64,000 bases of DNA, taken from positions 184,309,045 through 184,373,044 of the forward strand of contig NC_135785.1 in the NCBI RefSeq assembly GCF_051106095.1. Reading direction: 5' to 3'. Under the pieces are notes generated by a model that searched no databases, had not been told where the DNA came from, and saw nothing but the letters and a program-made list of their open reading frames with translations. How positions within the stretch are numbered: position 1 is the stretch's first letter; the number at the start of each line of letters is the position of its first letter. Below, piece by piece: positions 25,693 through 40,600 of the stretch. The position numbers and the translations under genes are program-made. The stretch is from Pogona vitticeps (Eukaryota > Chordata > Lepidosauria > Squamata > Agamidae).

Positions 25693-28600
25693 CTGAGGGG
25701 GGAAAAGGCCAAAGAAACAAGGAGGACATTACTAACTTGATATTTGTTTTTCACAAGACTCAAAACTGCTGCATAACAAGGTCAGCATTTACACTTCTCT
25801 GCAAATCCGAGAAGCTGCATTAATAAGCAAAAAGGTACAGTATTGAGTTCTCTGCTTTCCTAAAGCATTTGAGAGCTTCAGAACCTGAAGGCCTGCCAAA
25901 CTAAAGATGCCACTGAAGGTCAGAATCAAATTGTTACATGTGAGAAAAGCAAGGGATAGGAAAACCCACAGAAATTCACAGAGCGATGGCAGTGAAATCT
26001 GCTACACAGCAATCTGCTTTGAAACAACAACAAAGTCACAATTGTTTGTAACTCTGATTTCTTGTAAAGGAGGAACGGAACTGGAAGGAGGCCATTTAGT
26101 TCCATTCTGTCAGTAAGGCAGAGCCCGACTAACACTAACCACCCCATACAGAGAAACATGCGGAGTTCATACAGCAATCAGCTTCAAGCAGAGAGCAACG
26201 GCACGGTGGAACCATGAGGCCAGAATAGACCTTTTGGGCAAATGAGCAAAGCTCTAAGGGAGAAGCCAAACTCTCTTTTGGGAGTAGTATCTAAGGGTAA
26301 AGGGTGTTCCAATCCCTGCCTCTTATCTAGAACCTGAATGGACACTGGGTTCTGAGCTTGGAAGTTTGATTCCCCATTGTGCTTCTAGTGAGTACAGCCA
26401 ACCTGTATGGCCTTGGGCAAGCTGCATAGTTCCAGGGAACCCCCAGAAGAAGGGAAGGGTAATCCGCTTGTGTATTCTCTTTATCTCAAAAAGTGTCACC
26501 ATACATCAGAAGTGAATTGGCGGCACATGATGAGGATTATTACGAATTCCTGTATTTTTAAATCATCATCTAATTTATTTCTATTAAGTATACCAAGTTG
26601 TTCAAAGTGCTCAGCATCCAAAATTTCAATATTCGCAATTTGTTATCATCCAGGTGGCAGTGGGTCTCTAGAGAAACAACCGCCAGTAATAACAGTTTAT
26701 TTGAAAGGAATTACTTTACTTAAACACATGTTGTGTCTTGAAACAGAAAAACAAGGATAGCTCCTGTGAAACCCAATGTTTTGTTTATGGCTAGAGTGAA
26801 CTGAAAATGGTCGTTCATAACCATTTAGCTCTGATTTGCAGCTATATTGTTTTTTAGCAAGCAGTGAAATGAATGTACATCTCTTACTAAGCTTGGTAAG
26901 AAAAGATGGTTAATGGAGGGTTTAAGATCTTTGTCAGTGAGATTCACGTTTATGACCTTCAAAGCATTTCCTGGGAGTATAATCACCAAATAGTGATAGC
27001 AAGAGGCACGTTACATGTAATGTTTTGTTTATGCCTATGGGATGAAACAATACCATAACAACAATTTGTCATAGTGTGACAAGCTCATATAGGAAATCTT
27101 AGATTCACTTCATGTATGACATGGACATTTATTAGGGGGGAAAAGAACTTCTTTTATATCATACATTGTGTACATAGTGCTGAAATCCTGTTGCTTAGCA
27201 TTGTAAGTGGCAGTAGAGTAGGCTCATTAATCAATGCAGATTTGGTGAGTCAGGTCCTCTGCCAATTCTGATTCAAATGAGCCTACTCTAGGAGTGACTT
27301 ACTATGCTAAGTCACTATGCTGATTCAGTAGAACTGGCAGAGGACATGACTCACCAAATCCCCACTGGTTCAATGGACTTACACTAGTATGACTTACTAC
27401 ACTAAACAACAGGATTTGAACCAGTGTGTAGAAATTGTACAGGTTTTTTATGGTAGTTGGGAATAAGGATGTACCAGTTGAAAACTCACTGCCAACTTCA
27501 GATTTGGATTAAGTGCTCATCCAGCAAAATTTAGTGTGATTTTCAAAATGTGATTTCTAATATACACACTGATGATATAGAAGTTTTTCTTCCGCTTAAC
27601 ACCCTCCCACTGAATTCACTCATGCACCTCATTACCAAATCTATAAATATGGGCAAAAACCTTAGCTATATTAACAATCAATTATTCAGGCTTAAAGGAA
27701 GATATCGTTCAATTTCCTTCTGACTGAGACTTACAGTCGGGCCCACACAGAGGCACTTTGTGAGGACAGGGCCAAAGATGCTCCTGTCAGTGGTCCATTG
27801 ACCTCTGACCCAGGACCCATGCAGACCAGTCCCAGACCTCAGGGGCCACTCACAGAGGAAGATGTTGCCATTACCCAGAGGTTCAGGGAATGAGGTATCC
27901 AAACCAAGACATATGTAGTTTTGTCCATCTTGGGGGCTGGAGGGCAGCCAAAGAAAGAAAAGGCGGAATCAGTCTACCCAAGGTGGCTAGCCAGTATAAA
28001 AGAGGCTTTGCAACCAAAAGGGGAGGAGTCGAGGAAACTAGTGAACAGGGATAAGGCCCTGGGATAAGAAGGACCTCTAGAGCTTGAGCCCCAGGAAAAA
28101 AAGGCAGAAAGAAGGAAAGAAGAAAAAGGCATTAAATAGAGTGGAGTCTGAGAACAAGGGCAAGAAGGGAGACTAGAAAACCTCTAGGGAAGAAGGAGGT
28201 AAAAGAGTCTAGTGGGAAAAAGAGGGAGAAGACCTCCATGAGGAAACATGGGCAAACATCCTGGAGGAGTGGTTGGGAACCTAATAGATAGAGGATTCCC
28301 CTGAACTTCCTGGGGAGTGGGACTACATCTGCAAACCCTTGGAGGTTGTTTTTTTTAAAGTCTTCTTCGGGGTCCTCAACGGAAAGGGGGACTAAACATG
28401 AGGATCCTAAACTCCCATATTGGCCCTCATATAGAAGGAGAGAAGTCAAGAAAACTCATTGGGCCTCTGGACGATCCCCAAAACCCCAGAGGGAGCAAAA
28501 AAGCAAAGAAGGATCCAACGAGAGAAGAGGAAGAAAAGACGCCTGAGGAACTGCATCAGCTGGATCCTGTGCCAGAGCGAGTCCCACATGTTTGTTCCCA

Positions 28601-31600
28601 CTGTAAGCATGCCGACCCTCCCTGTTGAAGGCTAAAGAGGGGTGGAAGGGACTGGGGTTTGAACAGGGAAAGGCTCCCTTGTGGATGGAGTATAGGGGAT
28701 GGACTGGGCTATTGTAAGTCAGAGTCACTCCCCTCAGTGTGGAATAAGGGGAAAAATTGACTTGAGCACAAGAATTTGACACAGACTCAGTTATGTTTTC
28801 GTCCTGTTTCTGTTCCCACTTTGACTAGTTTAATAAATCAGTTTCTGGTTCAACTCAAAGGTGTGGTCCATAGAAGGAATCACACACCTGGATGTGCATC
28901 GGTCTCCATGTGCCCATCAAAGCCATAATGTGACATCAATGGTCATCAGAACTAGAGGTATTTGAGAAGTGCTTTATTTAAACTCCAAATGCCAACCAAA
29001 CATTGGTGTGACAGAGTTAACAACACGATGGGGAAAATCCCGTCCTTTCAAAGCTTCCATCAGCTTCATTATATACTGTGAATTTGAAACAAAGGTTAAC
29101 GGGCACCTTCTCTCTGCAGAAATATCTGTGCAAGATGGCTGTTGGGTGGAGCCAGTTCTGTTGGGGTTTTGCCCTCGGCATTCTTGGCCCTGGTGCTTGC
29201 TCCAAAGTCAAGGAGTAAATGAACCATGTCAGCATTGGAAGTTTTAGCAGCCACATGGAGAGGAGAATCCAGACCCTTCCCACTATTTACACTTGCTCCT
29301 GAAACAAATAAAATTACAATAGTTAGAAGAAATGATAGCTGGACCTGTTATTTGTTAGTTCTTGTTTACTTAGACAGTTTAGAGTCACTTAAAGACCGAA
29401 ATATTGATTGATTGACTGATTGATTGATTGATATTATTGGATTTTTATCCCGGCCTTCTAGACAGAAGTCTACTCAGGGCAGCTCACAATATATTGTGCA
29501 TAAACAAGTTAAAAACAACAATTAAAACCTACAATAATACTATAATCAAGATGGGAATAAACAGCAAAACCAAGAAAAGTAAAAGTCAAGTAATGACAGG
29601 AGGGAAGGCTTGCGTAAGAGCCAAGTTTTTAATTGGCTCTTGAAAATACCCAGCGAGGGTGCCAGGCAAATCTCTGGCAGCAAGCTGTTCCATAGTCAAG
29701 GGGCCACCGCCGAGAAGGCCTGGTTTCTTGTTCTTTCTTTCTGGGCCTCTCTCGGCGGCAGGCCCCTCAGCCATCTTTCCTGGCTATAGCAAGTGACTCA
29801 AATAGATCTAGGTGGGAGAAGGCGTTCTGCTAGGTATCGAGGTACTAAACCGTTTAGGGCTTTGTATGTCATCATTAACACTGATGAAATATTTCCTTCT
29901 GAATATACAGATACATATATTTTTTTAGTTTAAACTGAAAATGCCTTTGAGTCAGTTCATCTTTGTAGGTTTGTAGCCAAGGTATCATGGACAATTAAGT
30001 TCTGTGAAAGGACTGACAGACACTAACAAAGAATGCTCAGTAACCTCCTAGACTACTTTTGCCAAATTTCTTTGGTGGATGTCATGTTGGCCTAGCTTTC
30101 TAACTGGTTTAAACCTATAGGGCAAGGGAATCTCTGAAAATACTGTTTTAAAAAAATCTGTTTTCAGATAAGGTGAGGAGAAACTAGAAAAAACAATAAA
30201 AATAAGTTAGCATAGGTCTTCTGAAGCTGAACGTGAATTTCCTACAGATGAGGGAAGTCATGAAGAAAACTCTGGGGTTGACCTACTCCAAGGCCACAAG
30301 AGAGGTGGCACCTAAAAGGGACAGTGCAGAATGGCACTGCACAGAAGATATACTCAGGTGCAGAAGAGAAGGTTTCAGAAGTAGGAGACTCCCTGTGAGG
30401 AGAACTTCTCCAGGAAACCTCTCAGCTACTGCAGCTCGGCCTTGAATGAGTCTGGCAACTGTTGATAAACGTGTCTGGCAGGGGCCTATAAAACTGATGA
30501 AGGCTACATGTTTATTATTGGTGATTCTTGGTATCCTGCATTCCTCGAATGCCATATTTGCTCTGCTGACTTTCAACCTATGTCAGATCCTCTTGACTTT
30601 GATTTGAACTCCCTGATTATTTGGCTTGGTTGTCCTGAGAGACACAGATGTGCCTTAGCACTTGATTGTCCTGATTTAACTCTTGACAATCAATAATTTA
30701 AGATCTGCAGGTGACATCATCTTACTGGCAGACAGCAGCAATGACTTGAAATGACCATTAGGAAAATTGAAAGAAAAAAGTGTAAAAGCAGGACTGCAGT
30801 TGAACGTCAAGAAAGCAAAAATCATCACTACAGATGCATTACACAGCTTTAACACTGACAATGAATAAACTGAAAAGAGTCAGAAATTTTGTATCCCTTG
30901 GTTCAATCATCAATCCACATGGAGACTGCAGCCAAGAAATCAGAAGAAGACCAAGACTAGGAAGTGCAGCAATGAAGGAATTTAGAAAGATAATCAAGAG
31001 TAAGAATGTGTCACTGGAGACCAAGGTCATCCATACTCTTGTATTTCTAATCATGATGTATGGGTGTGAAAGTTGGACAATTAAGAAAGCCGACATTAAA
31101 AAATTGATTCGTTTGAAATATGGTGCTGGAGGAGAATTTTTTTAGATGCCCTGGAATGCCAGAAAGACAAACAAGGAGTTCTAGATCAAACAAAGCCTGA
31201 CCTATCTCTGGAGCAAAGAATGTTGAAACTGAGGCTGTCCTACTTTGGACACATCATGAAAAGGGAGGGTTCTCTGCCTTTTCATGCTGGGAAAGATGGA
31301 AGGCATCAGGAAAAGAGAAATCCAAGAGCTGTTCCCCAAAAAACAGTTTATAATACTGTGTATCTTGAGTTTAGTATGAGTTACAGGCTTCACTTGCAAG
31401 TCTGATCACTAAGGCACAGACCACTAAAGAAATCTCATTGTTGGAGGCTGGCCAAAGGGATGATTGTAGGGAATAGCCATTCCTTTTAATGTCCAATTTA
31501 ATCCTTAAATAGGCTGTAGTCATATTAGCAGTACTGTATTTGGCCAGGCGTACCCCTCTCAAGAGAAGACAATCGTGAAAAATTTAATGTATTAAGAATA

Positions 31601-34600
31601 ATCATATTAATTTCAGTGGTTGCAATGAGAGTATACATTTTAGGACCTACTAATACATTAGAAATTCTTCATGAGGAATTTTACACCACACTAATTATCT
31701 TTACAGTATTATGAATTCCCTTGCTTGCAGTATCAAGCTGCTTACTTTAAACATGACCTAGAAAAATCCATGGGAGATACACTCAGGAGTGCTTTCTATG
31801 AGGGAAATTTGGTAGGGTTACTAGGGAGATTTTCAGTCTCTGGCTTCCAGCTGAGCATCCCTAGTTTTTTGACTACCGTGTTTCCCCAAAAATAAAACAG
31901 GGTCTTATATTAATTTTTGCTTGCAAAAAAGCATTAGGGCTTATTTTCAGGAGATGTTTTATTTTTTTTTATGTACAACCATCTACATTTATTCAAATAT
32001 AGTCATGTCATCTTCTTCTGGTTGCTACACAATGATGGAGGGCGGGGTTTCACTCAACTGCGGCTTATTTTTGGGGTAGGGCTTATATTACGAGCATCCT
32101 GAAAAATCATACTAGGGCTTATTTTCAGGTTAGGCCTTATTTTCGGGGAAACAGGTAGCAAGATTTGTTTTGCTATATGAACAGCTAAATGTTTCACATT
32201 TGTACATGAGTGCCACAATACTGTCTGCACTGGCAGGCAGGATTCATAATGCATAAAGAAACAAAGTGAATTAACAAGAAAACAAGGGATGTAGAGTGTT
32301 CCTTGTTTTGTGTTCTAACTACTTAGATGTGCCTTCTTTTCAGTAACTCATACCAGGAAGTCTCCTACCCCACCAGGTTTCCTGATTTGCTCAAACCCCC
32401 AAAGTCAGCTTTCTGTGCCCACTTCACATTGGTCTGTTTCAGAATTCTCCTCAACCCTATGGGTTCCCCCCACCCTCCAGATCCTTTTTGTACTTTTGCC
32501 TAATTTAAGGCTTTCCTGTGCTTCCTGAGCAATACAGAGACGCACATTTCAGGGGAATGAGTTTGCTAGTAGTATAAAGGATATACCTTTCCAAAAATTA
32601 CCTGACTCAAGTAATTTTCTGGCACAGTCCAACTGCTGATTCTCACAAGCTACATAAAGTGGAGTACCAAGATGCTTTATGTTGTGGTCAATCTTGACTC
32701 CATGGGCTACAAGGGATTCCACACATTTGGTGTGACCTTTAAAGAATTATACACAATTAAAAATCAAATTAAAGCCAACGGACCAATTCTATCAGGAACA
32801 GTGATCCTTCTGAAACTCCTGACTGACTGGCTTGCCATATGTCAGATGAGACAACCTAAAGCCTGACCCTCCTTAAGAATTCCACATTATAGTCTATAAA
32901 TGAAGCAGCTGCAGGTTGATAATAACCCACTAGCTTTTCCAATTACTTCATTTTCATCCTCCCTCTTTTCCTTTAGCATTTGGAATTTTTTGTCCAATTT
33001 AGAGAACAGAAAGCTAGAAGGAAACAAATAAGCTAAAAAGACTAACTAAATTACATTTATGTCAAAATGGGAAAATTAAATATTTATGTTAATTTTAAAT
33101 AGGCACTTAAACTTATGTTGTAGTTCCAATCTAAAAATCAATCTAAAAGGTGAAAAATCCCATCCATGAGTTGATACTCTGCTTCGCCCTTGGAGAGAAA
33201 AACCAGTCCATAGAGTTAGCCCTCGCTGAAAAACAGCTAGATATAAATTCCACAGGTAAGAAAGATTGGGGCTCTTCTAAGCATATGTCAGACGACAATT
33301 ATAAAAGCACTGTGAAAACTAAGAATAATTAAATATTGCACTAAGAAGAGCAATAAAAATGATCTATGTTTATGAACACATCCTGTATTTGGCAAAGAAA
33401 AAGAAAAGCTTCACTTATAATTAAACCACTGTTTTTGAATTTGTTTGTAGTCCATGCATAAATTCCAGGGATTTCAAGTAAACAATAGATTCATAAATGA
33501 CTGATTGCCTCTTCTTTATTTCAGGGACAAACCTCCTTCCTGTTAACACAGAAAAAAATGTGTATCTGCTGACACATTCACCTCTCTGAGCAGCTTCATG
33601 GAGAGGCGAAGCTAGGTCACACGCTGGATGTGGGCTGGCTCCATGCTGCAGTAAGAGGTTCACACAGTCTGCACTGCCACTAAGACAAGCATTAAACAAT
33701 GGAGTATTCCAGTCAATAGTTGCAGCATTTACCTAAAAGGAGTGATGCAGTTAGTTGTTTGGTTGATATTTTTAAACCGTGGACCTTTAAAACATAGGTT
33801 CGGCAAACAGCCTTAAATTGTTTTTACTGTTATTAATAATAAGATATTTGGGAAAATGAAGAAGTCAGTACAGTGGACCCTTGACTTACAGACGGCTTGA
33901 CTTACAGACTTTTTGAGTTACAGACTTCTCTGGCCGCAAAATTTAGGTTTGACTTGCAGACTGAGAATTGACTTACAGACCAGAAAAAAACCAAAATGGA
34001 ACAAAAACGGCCTGTTACGGGATTAATCGGTTTTCAATGCACTGTAGGTCAATGGAGACTTGACCTACAGACTTTTTGACTTGAGAACCGCCTTCCAATA
34101 CGGATTAAGTTCTCAAGTCAAGACCCCACTGTATACACCGCTAAATTAGCTTTATATTTAAGACAAGACAGAAGTAAAGGCTCTTCCCCATGCAGCATTT
34201 GTTCCAGCTTATTTTGCTTCCTTTGCTGTCATTTGGTGATGGAGAATCACAGGATTTACCAGGACTTGCATCCTAATTGTTAACTGTCTTGCAGTACAGT
34301 GTTTCAGTGCCGTACTTGCATTTGCCAGGGTCCAACAAATGCTCACTGTTATTGATTACAATTAATGTGTACTTCCATAGGTTTTCTTGATCGCTGCTTC
34401 CTGGTTTTCATTGTGCATTAGCACTAAAATGCCCAGGAAGTGCCATTATGCTAAACTTCATGTCCCGGTACAAAGCAGCACAAGAAAAGAACCCATGGTT
34501 TTAGGGCAGAGGGGGAAAAAGTGCAGGAACTAGGTGGAAAACTTTGTCCAAAGCAAAGTAAAAAGAACATTGTTTGGATGTCACAAAAATTCTGGTGACG

Positions 34601-37600
34601 TCGGTGCTCAATTCTCAAGGGCTTTAAGGGAGAACAAATACTATGTCTGGAATAGTTCTGAGGCTCAGCCTTCAAAATATAGCTGAAAGTTTCTGAATAT
34701 TATTGGAGTGCATTCTTCCCCACTACAAAGCGATCACACTCTGTTCCCACATATCTAATATAAAAGCGCATGGTTTCCCGAAAGACTGGAGCTGCAGAAG
34801 CTCTCTTTTCAAAAAAAATGAGCTGTTGCTACCAAATCAGCTTTACAGATAGCATGTGAAATGTCAGGATATTGATTGCAACATTGGCTGCCATGGATTG
34901 TTCTGGTAGGGAATTAGAAAGATTCCCCTATTCCTCCTCCCACCATGTCAGTCTGGCCAAAAATTCAAAATTAGAGGTAATCATTTTTCAGGCTCAGGTT
35001 CCTGAGCTACTAGGCACGCTCTTGGCAAGCTGTTCTTTTCTCCTGCATATACAAAAACTTAAGCCACCTTTTGATACTTACATGGGCCCCGTGCTTCAAT
35101 AAAATGCTGACACATGCAGAATGTCCCCCTAAGCAAGCTTCATGAAGAGGAGATACATAGTCTGCTGTCATGAGGTTCACACTGGCTCCCTGATAACAGA
35201 AATTTTCATTAGTGAAAATTTTAATATTTCACAAATCTGATATTTAAATTGCCAAAGCAATTGACCAAAGTATTAGGCAAATCAGTATTATACGTTTATT
35301 TCTGTTAGTATGTTTGTCCTATAGCAGATGGGCCCCCTCCAAGCTATGTGCCTGCGTAATCAGACTTGCAAATTAAGCCCATGATTATGTCCTGAAGACC
35401 AATCACAAAACAAAGTCATTGCAAGACATGGAGGAGAGAAAAAACTTGTAATAGGACAAACAGACATCTTCTCTTCACTTAAAAGAGTTCTGATTTTAAA
35501 TTAGGACTTGAGTGTCTCATTTAGCTTGACTCCCAATTATCAATGTTCTGGGAGCATAAGACTCACCAATGTGAAGGGGAGCTCTGAAACACAATTATTT
35601 TTGGTTCACTCAAAACGTTATTCTAGAAATGAAATGGCTGATACGTACATTTTAATCAACACTCTTATGTCTGCAGGATGCAGATGTGTTTCCCAATAAT
35701 GCTGTGCCACAGGAATTGTAGGAAAGTGGCTTCACTTTAGCATTCCACTCTGAGGAAGTGGATGTTTGTCCATGAAAACTCACATTAAAATACAGTAGTT
35801 AGTCTTGAAGGTGCCACAATATTTTTAAATTTATTTTTTCTTTTGCTTTTGCCTGATTCACTCTAGAGTAGTTAGAGGCTATAAAATAGGCCTCTGTCCC
35901 CAGGTACACTTGCACTTTTTGCTAATCATCTTTTTTTGTGTGAGATGGATAAATGAGAAAAGGAAACAGCACCCAACATCTTATTCCAACATGCAGTGCA
36001 ATCCAAACAAAGATATACCAGCTGTAGTGGTTTTGAAATGGGCAGAAAACAGCCAGAGGTTGTTGTCACTGCTCTTACCACATTGACTAGCACATGCGAT
36101 CACCTTACTGTGTCTAATGGTTCAGGCCAGAAACAGCAGAAGGGAGGCATATATTTTACCCGCAGAGAGCAGAAATCCTATTTCTTGTTCCAAGTCACAA
36201 GTTTCATGACACCCCTTGTAAATATATGTAAAAATATATATGTTATTACTTTAGAAAGACCATCTTTATTTGTCTAGAGATGCGGTGTTATATTTCTCTC
36301 TGAGGGGAAAGCATATGTCAACCCCTGCTCCTTTACCACATAAAATAGAGTGTACCTTCAACAGATGGCTTAATGAGGAAGGCAAACAGCATGTTTATCT
36401 TCCCAGTAGTGTAATACCTGATGGATGAGTTTCTTCAGGGCAAGCAGTCCCCCGTGAAGGGAAGCATCATGTATAGGAGACCAGTCAGAAACAAAATCTG
36501 CACAAGGAGGGAAAAGCAAGGTTTGGAAAGAAGAAATAATTAAATCAGGTTATCTACACTTGGATTTGGGAAAATGCTCAGTAAATTTCCCACCTTTTAA
36601 TGAGATTCCTAAATCTTATAAATATTTGTGTGTCTAAATCCAATTACTTTATTCCCCCCCCCCCCCCAAAAAAAAGCACAAGCAGCAGTATTTTCTTACC
36701 TGGCCTTGTCAAGTCTATCTCAAGCCAATCTATTCTCAAGAAAAAAACTGAAGTATCACAAGCAGGGAAACAGGTAAAAGCTAAAATGCTAAATGAATTA
36801 TTATTTACCTCCATTTGTGTACATCACTCCAGTCAGTTTTCTCTAACCCTCCTAACAATTCATGAAGACTCAGTTCAACCATCAACTGTTTCATCAAGGG
36901 AACTATCAGTGGTTTCCACCAATGGCCTGACACTGTGCACATGACAGGCTATAGAGTGGTGTCTCAGGTCCTCACATTCTCTAGCCTCATACGGACAGAA
37001 CCTTAAACATGAAATGGACACTAGTACTATAGGCCACACTCATAAAATGATTTCAAAAGGGATGGAGAGGTTTCTCCCCTTGTAAAACTGATCACTGACT
37101 GAATGAAGTAAGCCCTTTCATTCTGTGTACTTGAAAAAACTTTAGTCAACCCCCATAACCCATCTCTCACTTTTGTTGTTTAGATGTGAAGCTGTGTCCG
37201 AGTCCTCGTGACCCCACAGACCAGAGCACACCAGGCCCTCCTGTCTTCCACTGCCTCCCAGAGTTGGGTCAAATTCATCTTGGTAGCTTCAATGACACTG
37301 TCCAACCATCTCGTCCTCTGTCGTCCCCTTCTCCTCTTGCTTTCACACTTTCCCAACATCAGCGTCTTTTCCAGGGAGTCTTCTCTTCTCATGAGATGGT
37401 TAAAGTATTGGAGCCTCAGCTTCAGGATCTGTCCTTCCAGTGAGCACTCAGGCTTGATTTCCTTTAGAATGGATAGGTTTATTTTCCTTCCAGTCCAGGG
37501 GACTCTCAAGAATCTCCTCCAGCACCACAATTCAAAAGCATCAATTCTTCGGTGGTCAGCTCTCACTTCCATACATCGCTACAGGAAAAACCATAGCTTT

Positions 37601-40600
37601 GACTATGTGGACTTTTGTTGGCAAGGTGATGTCTCTGCTTTTTAAGATGCTGTTGAGGTTTGTCATCGCTTTCCTCCCAAGAAGCAGGTGTCTCTTAATT
37701 TCGTGGCTGCTGTCACCATCTGCAGTGATCATGGGGTCCGAGAAAGTAAAATCTGTCAGTGCCTCCACCTATTTCCCAGGAGGTGATGGGACCAGTGGCC
37801 ATGATCTTGGTTGTTGTTTTTTAATGTTGAGCTTCAGACCATTTTTTGCATTCTCCTCTTTCACCCTCATTAAGAGGTTTTTTAATTTCTCCTCACATTC
37901 TGCCATCAGAGTGGTATCATCTGCATATCTGAGGTTGTTGATATTTCTTTCGGTAATCTTAATTCCGGCTTGGGATTCATCCAGTCCGGCCTTTCACATG
38001 ATGTATTCTGCATATAACTAGCACTCCTAAAATCTTCTCTTCTATGTTCTTCTGTTACCTTACTACTTTATCCCTCCATCTAGCATTCTCGCTAAAATTA
38101 TTAATCTCTCTCTCTCCCCCTTAGCTTCTGATTCATGCCCATTTCTGGGTCCAGCACACAACCCTTATCCTTGCTTTCAGAGCCCTCCACTGCTTTGTGT
38201 GCTATATCTCCATTCATGCCCCAATACATTAAATGTCAGTATATTTTCGCTCCTCCAGCTGCACCCACGTCTGCCACCTGGAGATCCTCCTTTTCTCCAT
38301 TGTTGTGCCGCATGTTCAGAACTCCCAGCACATGATGCCACCTTTCTTATCCCAATTAAATACCTGACGTAAGATCATCTTTTTCCATGAAGTATTTTCG
38401 GTACTGTATGTCTCCTGGCTTCCATGCCCTCTTATGATAAATGCTTAACATGCAGCAAAGCCCCACCTTAAGGCCAGCTATTCATTATAGATAACCCTGT
38501 CATTAGATGACAGAATTCCTTAGTTATCAAAACTATATGATTTGTCATGGTGGATTTTCTCAGCTCTCATACTTCACGAATTAGCTTGTTCCGTTCTCTG
38601 ACTGGTCTTTGTGAGTTAATCATGGACAGTGGTGTAGTTGGGTTTGCACAGAGGCAATCACCTTGGGCATATAACACTTAGGGGTACATGGGACACCCCT
38701 CCTGCAGCTTCATAGCACTACCCCGGGGTGTGTGTGTTTCTCCCACCCCATCCCCATCTCACTGACACGTTGCATCACTGAGCCAGAATGTGACCCACAC
38801 CCTGCAATACTTGCCTTGCCATGGGTACTGGCCACTCACACTAAGCCATGGATCACGGGCCGTGCCTTCAAGTTTGTTTTCACAGACGTGCAAGTCCACT
38901 TCAATCACATATTTTGAGTGCTAACATGATTTCAGTTCTATGATGGGTTATACATAACATATACTTTGACCTTGCTTGCTTGCTTGTAAGCATGTGAAAC
39001 CCAAATCTAGATTGAGACTACAGTACGCAGGTAGGGGAATTTTAAACCTCTCCCCTCCAACAATTTTTTCTACGTGGTTTTTGCCTTTACAACAGAAAGA
39101 AAAAAACAGCTAGGGCACAGCCAGCCTTTAACAGTGGTCCCAATGTGGATCAGGCCCCAATACACTACATACTACAGTATTTATGTAACACAGCATTTGG
39201 TTGAGTTCTAAGGCTAACTACAAGTAACTGAAACAACTGTGTATTATTGTTTCCGGGTTCCTTTGTACAGAATTTTAGACTGCAGGCCCCTCAGGATGAG
39301 ACACATATTCCATAAAGCACATTGCCCCACTGAGGGTATTACATAAATAATGTCAATAATGCATGTCATACTGAAATGCCATCCAAATTGCCCCCAAGAC
39401 CTGTGGACATAAAAGGCTTTCTGCTCAATTTGACAATAAATACTGAAAAATGCTGTACCTTTCTGTGCCAGCTGACTTCTTACCCCCCCCCCCCCAGTTT
39501 TGTCAGGGATCATTAACCAAACTGCTGAACAAACACAGATCAGCAAGAAGGCCTCGTTGGAACACTGAGCAGCAAAACTGAGAGTAGCGCACCACACCCA
39601 CTTCTTAAAATATTCCACTATTTGTGGCCGAAAGGACTATCTGGATGATACAGCCTCCTCTTTTAAGCATAAAGGGGTCATGATGTGTGCCACCTAAATC
39701 AGGAGAGTCAGACATAATGCTCTCTAATTTTCAGCTAGCTCAATGTTCTTTCATCTTTCTGACCTCTTATCTCAATCTTCTTTACTAGCCAGCCATTTAA
39801 CTTTGCCAGCATCAAATTAATATGCACATTTTAAACATATGGCTAGGAATAACATAAGAATCTAATTAACAACTACAGGGATCATCAGCTAGCACAGCCC
39901 TCACACTGTATCTGACCACCTCAGGGACATCAACAGGCTCCAAGCTTAAGGTAGCCATATGCCTTCTTTTAGAGATGAGAGTCCTCTATTTGAAAGACTT
40001 CCAGAGGAAAACCCTTATTAAAAAAAAACTGCCATCTCTTTACAAAGCACTCAATCAATTGCCCCTAAGGACTTCTCTTTCCATGACAAAAGTGCAAATT
40101 TCCGAGGCTTTGGGCCAAAATCTAGTTCTAAGTTCTGGTGTTGGCAGAACTACTTGTGGCCCCAAGAGAATCTTCTAACACATGGTGGTCCCTCCTCAGG
40201 GACAATGTAAAAGCACAGATAGGGCTGCAGAGAGTATTTTATGGGGTGCATAAAGCTGAACACTTAATTGGCTAATCAGCAGAGTACTGTGCAATATAAA
40301 TTAATTTTCTAGGAACACAGTCTTATATGAGCCAATCTGCAAAAACAGAATGGATTTCAACGTTGGTCTAGTCGTTGAGCTAGAATCCGGAGCCTCACTC
40401 ACGCTTCAGATCACACGTGGAACTCTTGCGTTCATGGAAAGTCCCGTTCTTTGTGGCAAAAGGAGCCAAGAAATATGCACCCACATTGATGGGCTTCCTC
40501 CACTGAGATTCCTATGACACTGAGACTATGAAATACACTTTACATACACTGAAAGAACAAAATACAACATACTGGAGCTGCATGTTAGATGGTTTTGCTG

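Larger units (their letters stand above)
25693..29106 (-). other. ASB9: ASB9 intron 6
   Basis: This 3.4-kb intron separates the ankyrin exons from the SOCS-box exon. It holds a SINE (26330-26540), the foldback element (27178-27425) and a purine-rich segment (about 27990-28860). No alternative coding exon was seen. Confidence 0.85.
29299..32601 (-). other. ASB9: ASB9 intron 5
   Basis: This 3.3-kb intron is filled in part by a LINE 3'-end remnant (29400-29890), an old RTE-type remnant (30690-31335) and a TA-flanked miniature element (31876-32155). No other exon was seen. Confidence 0.85.
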
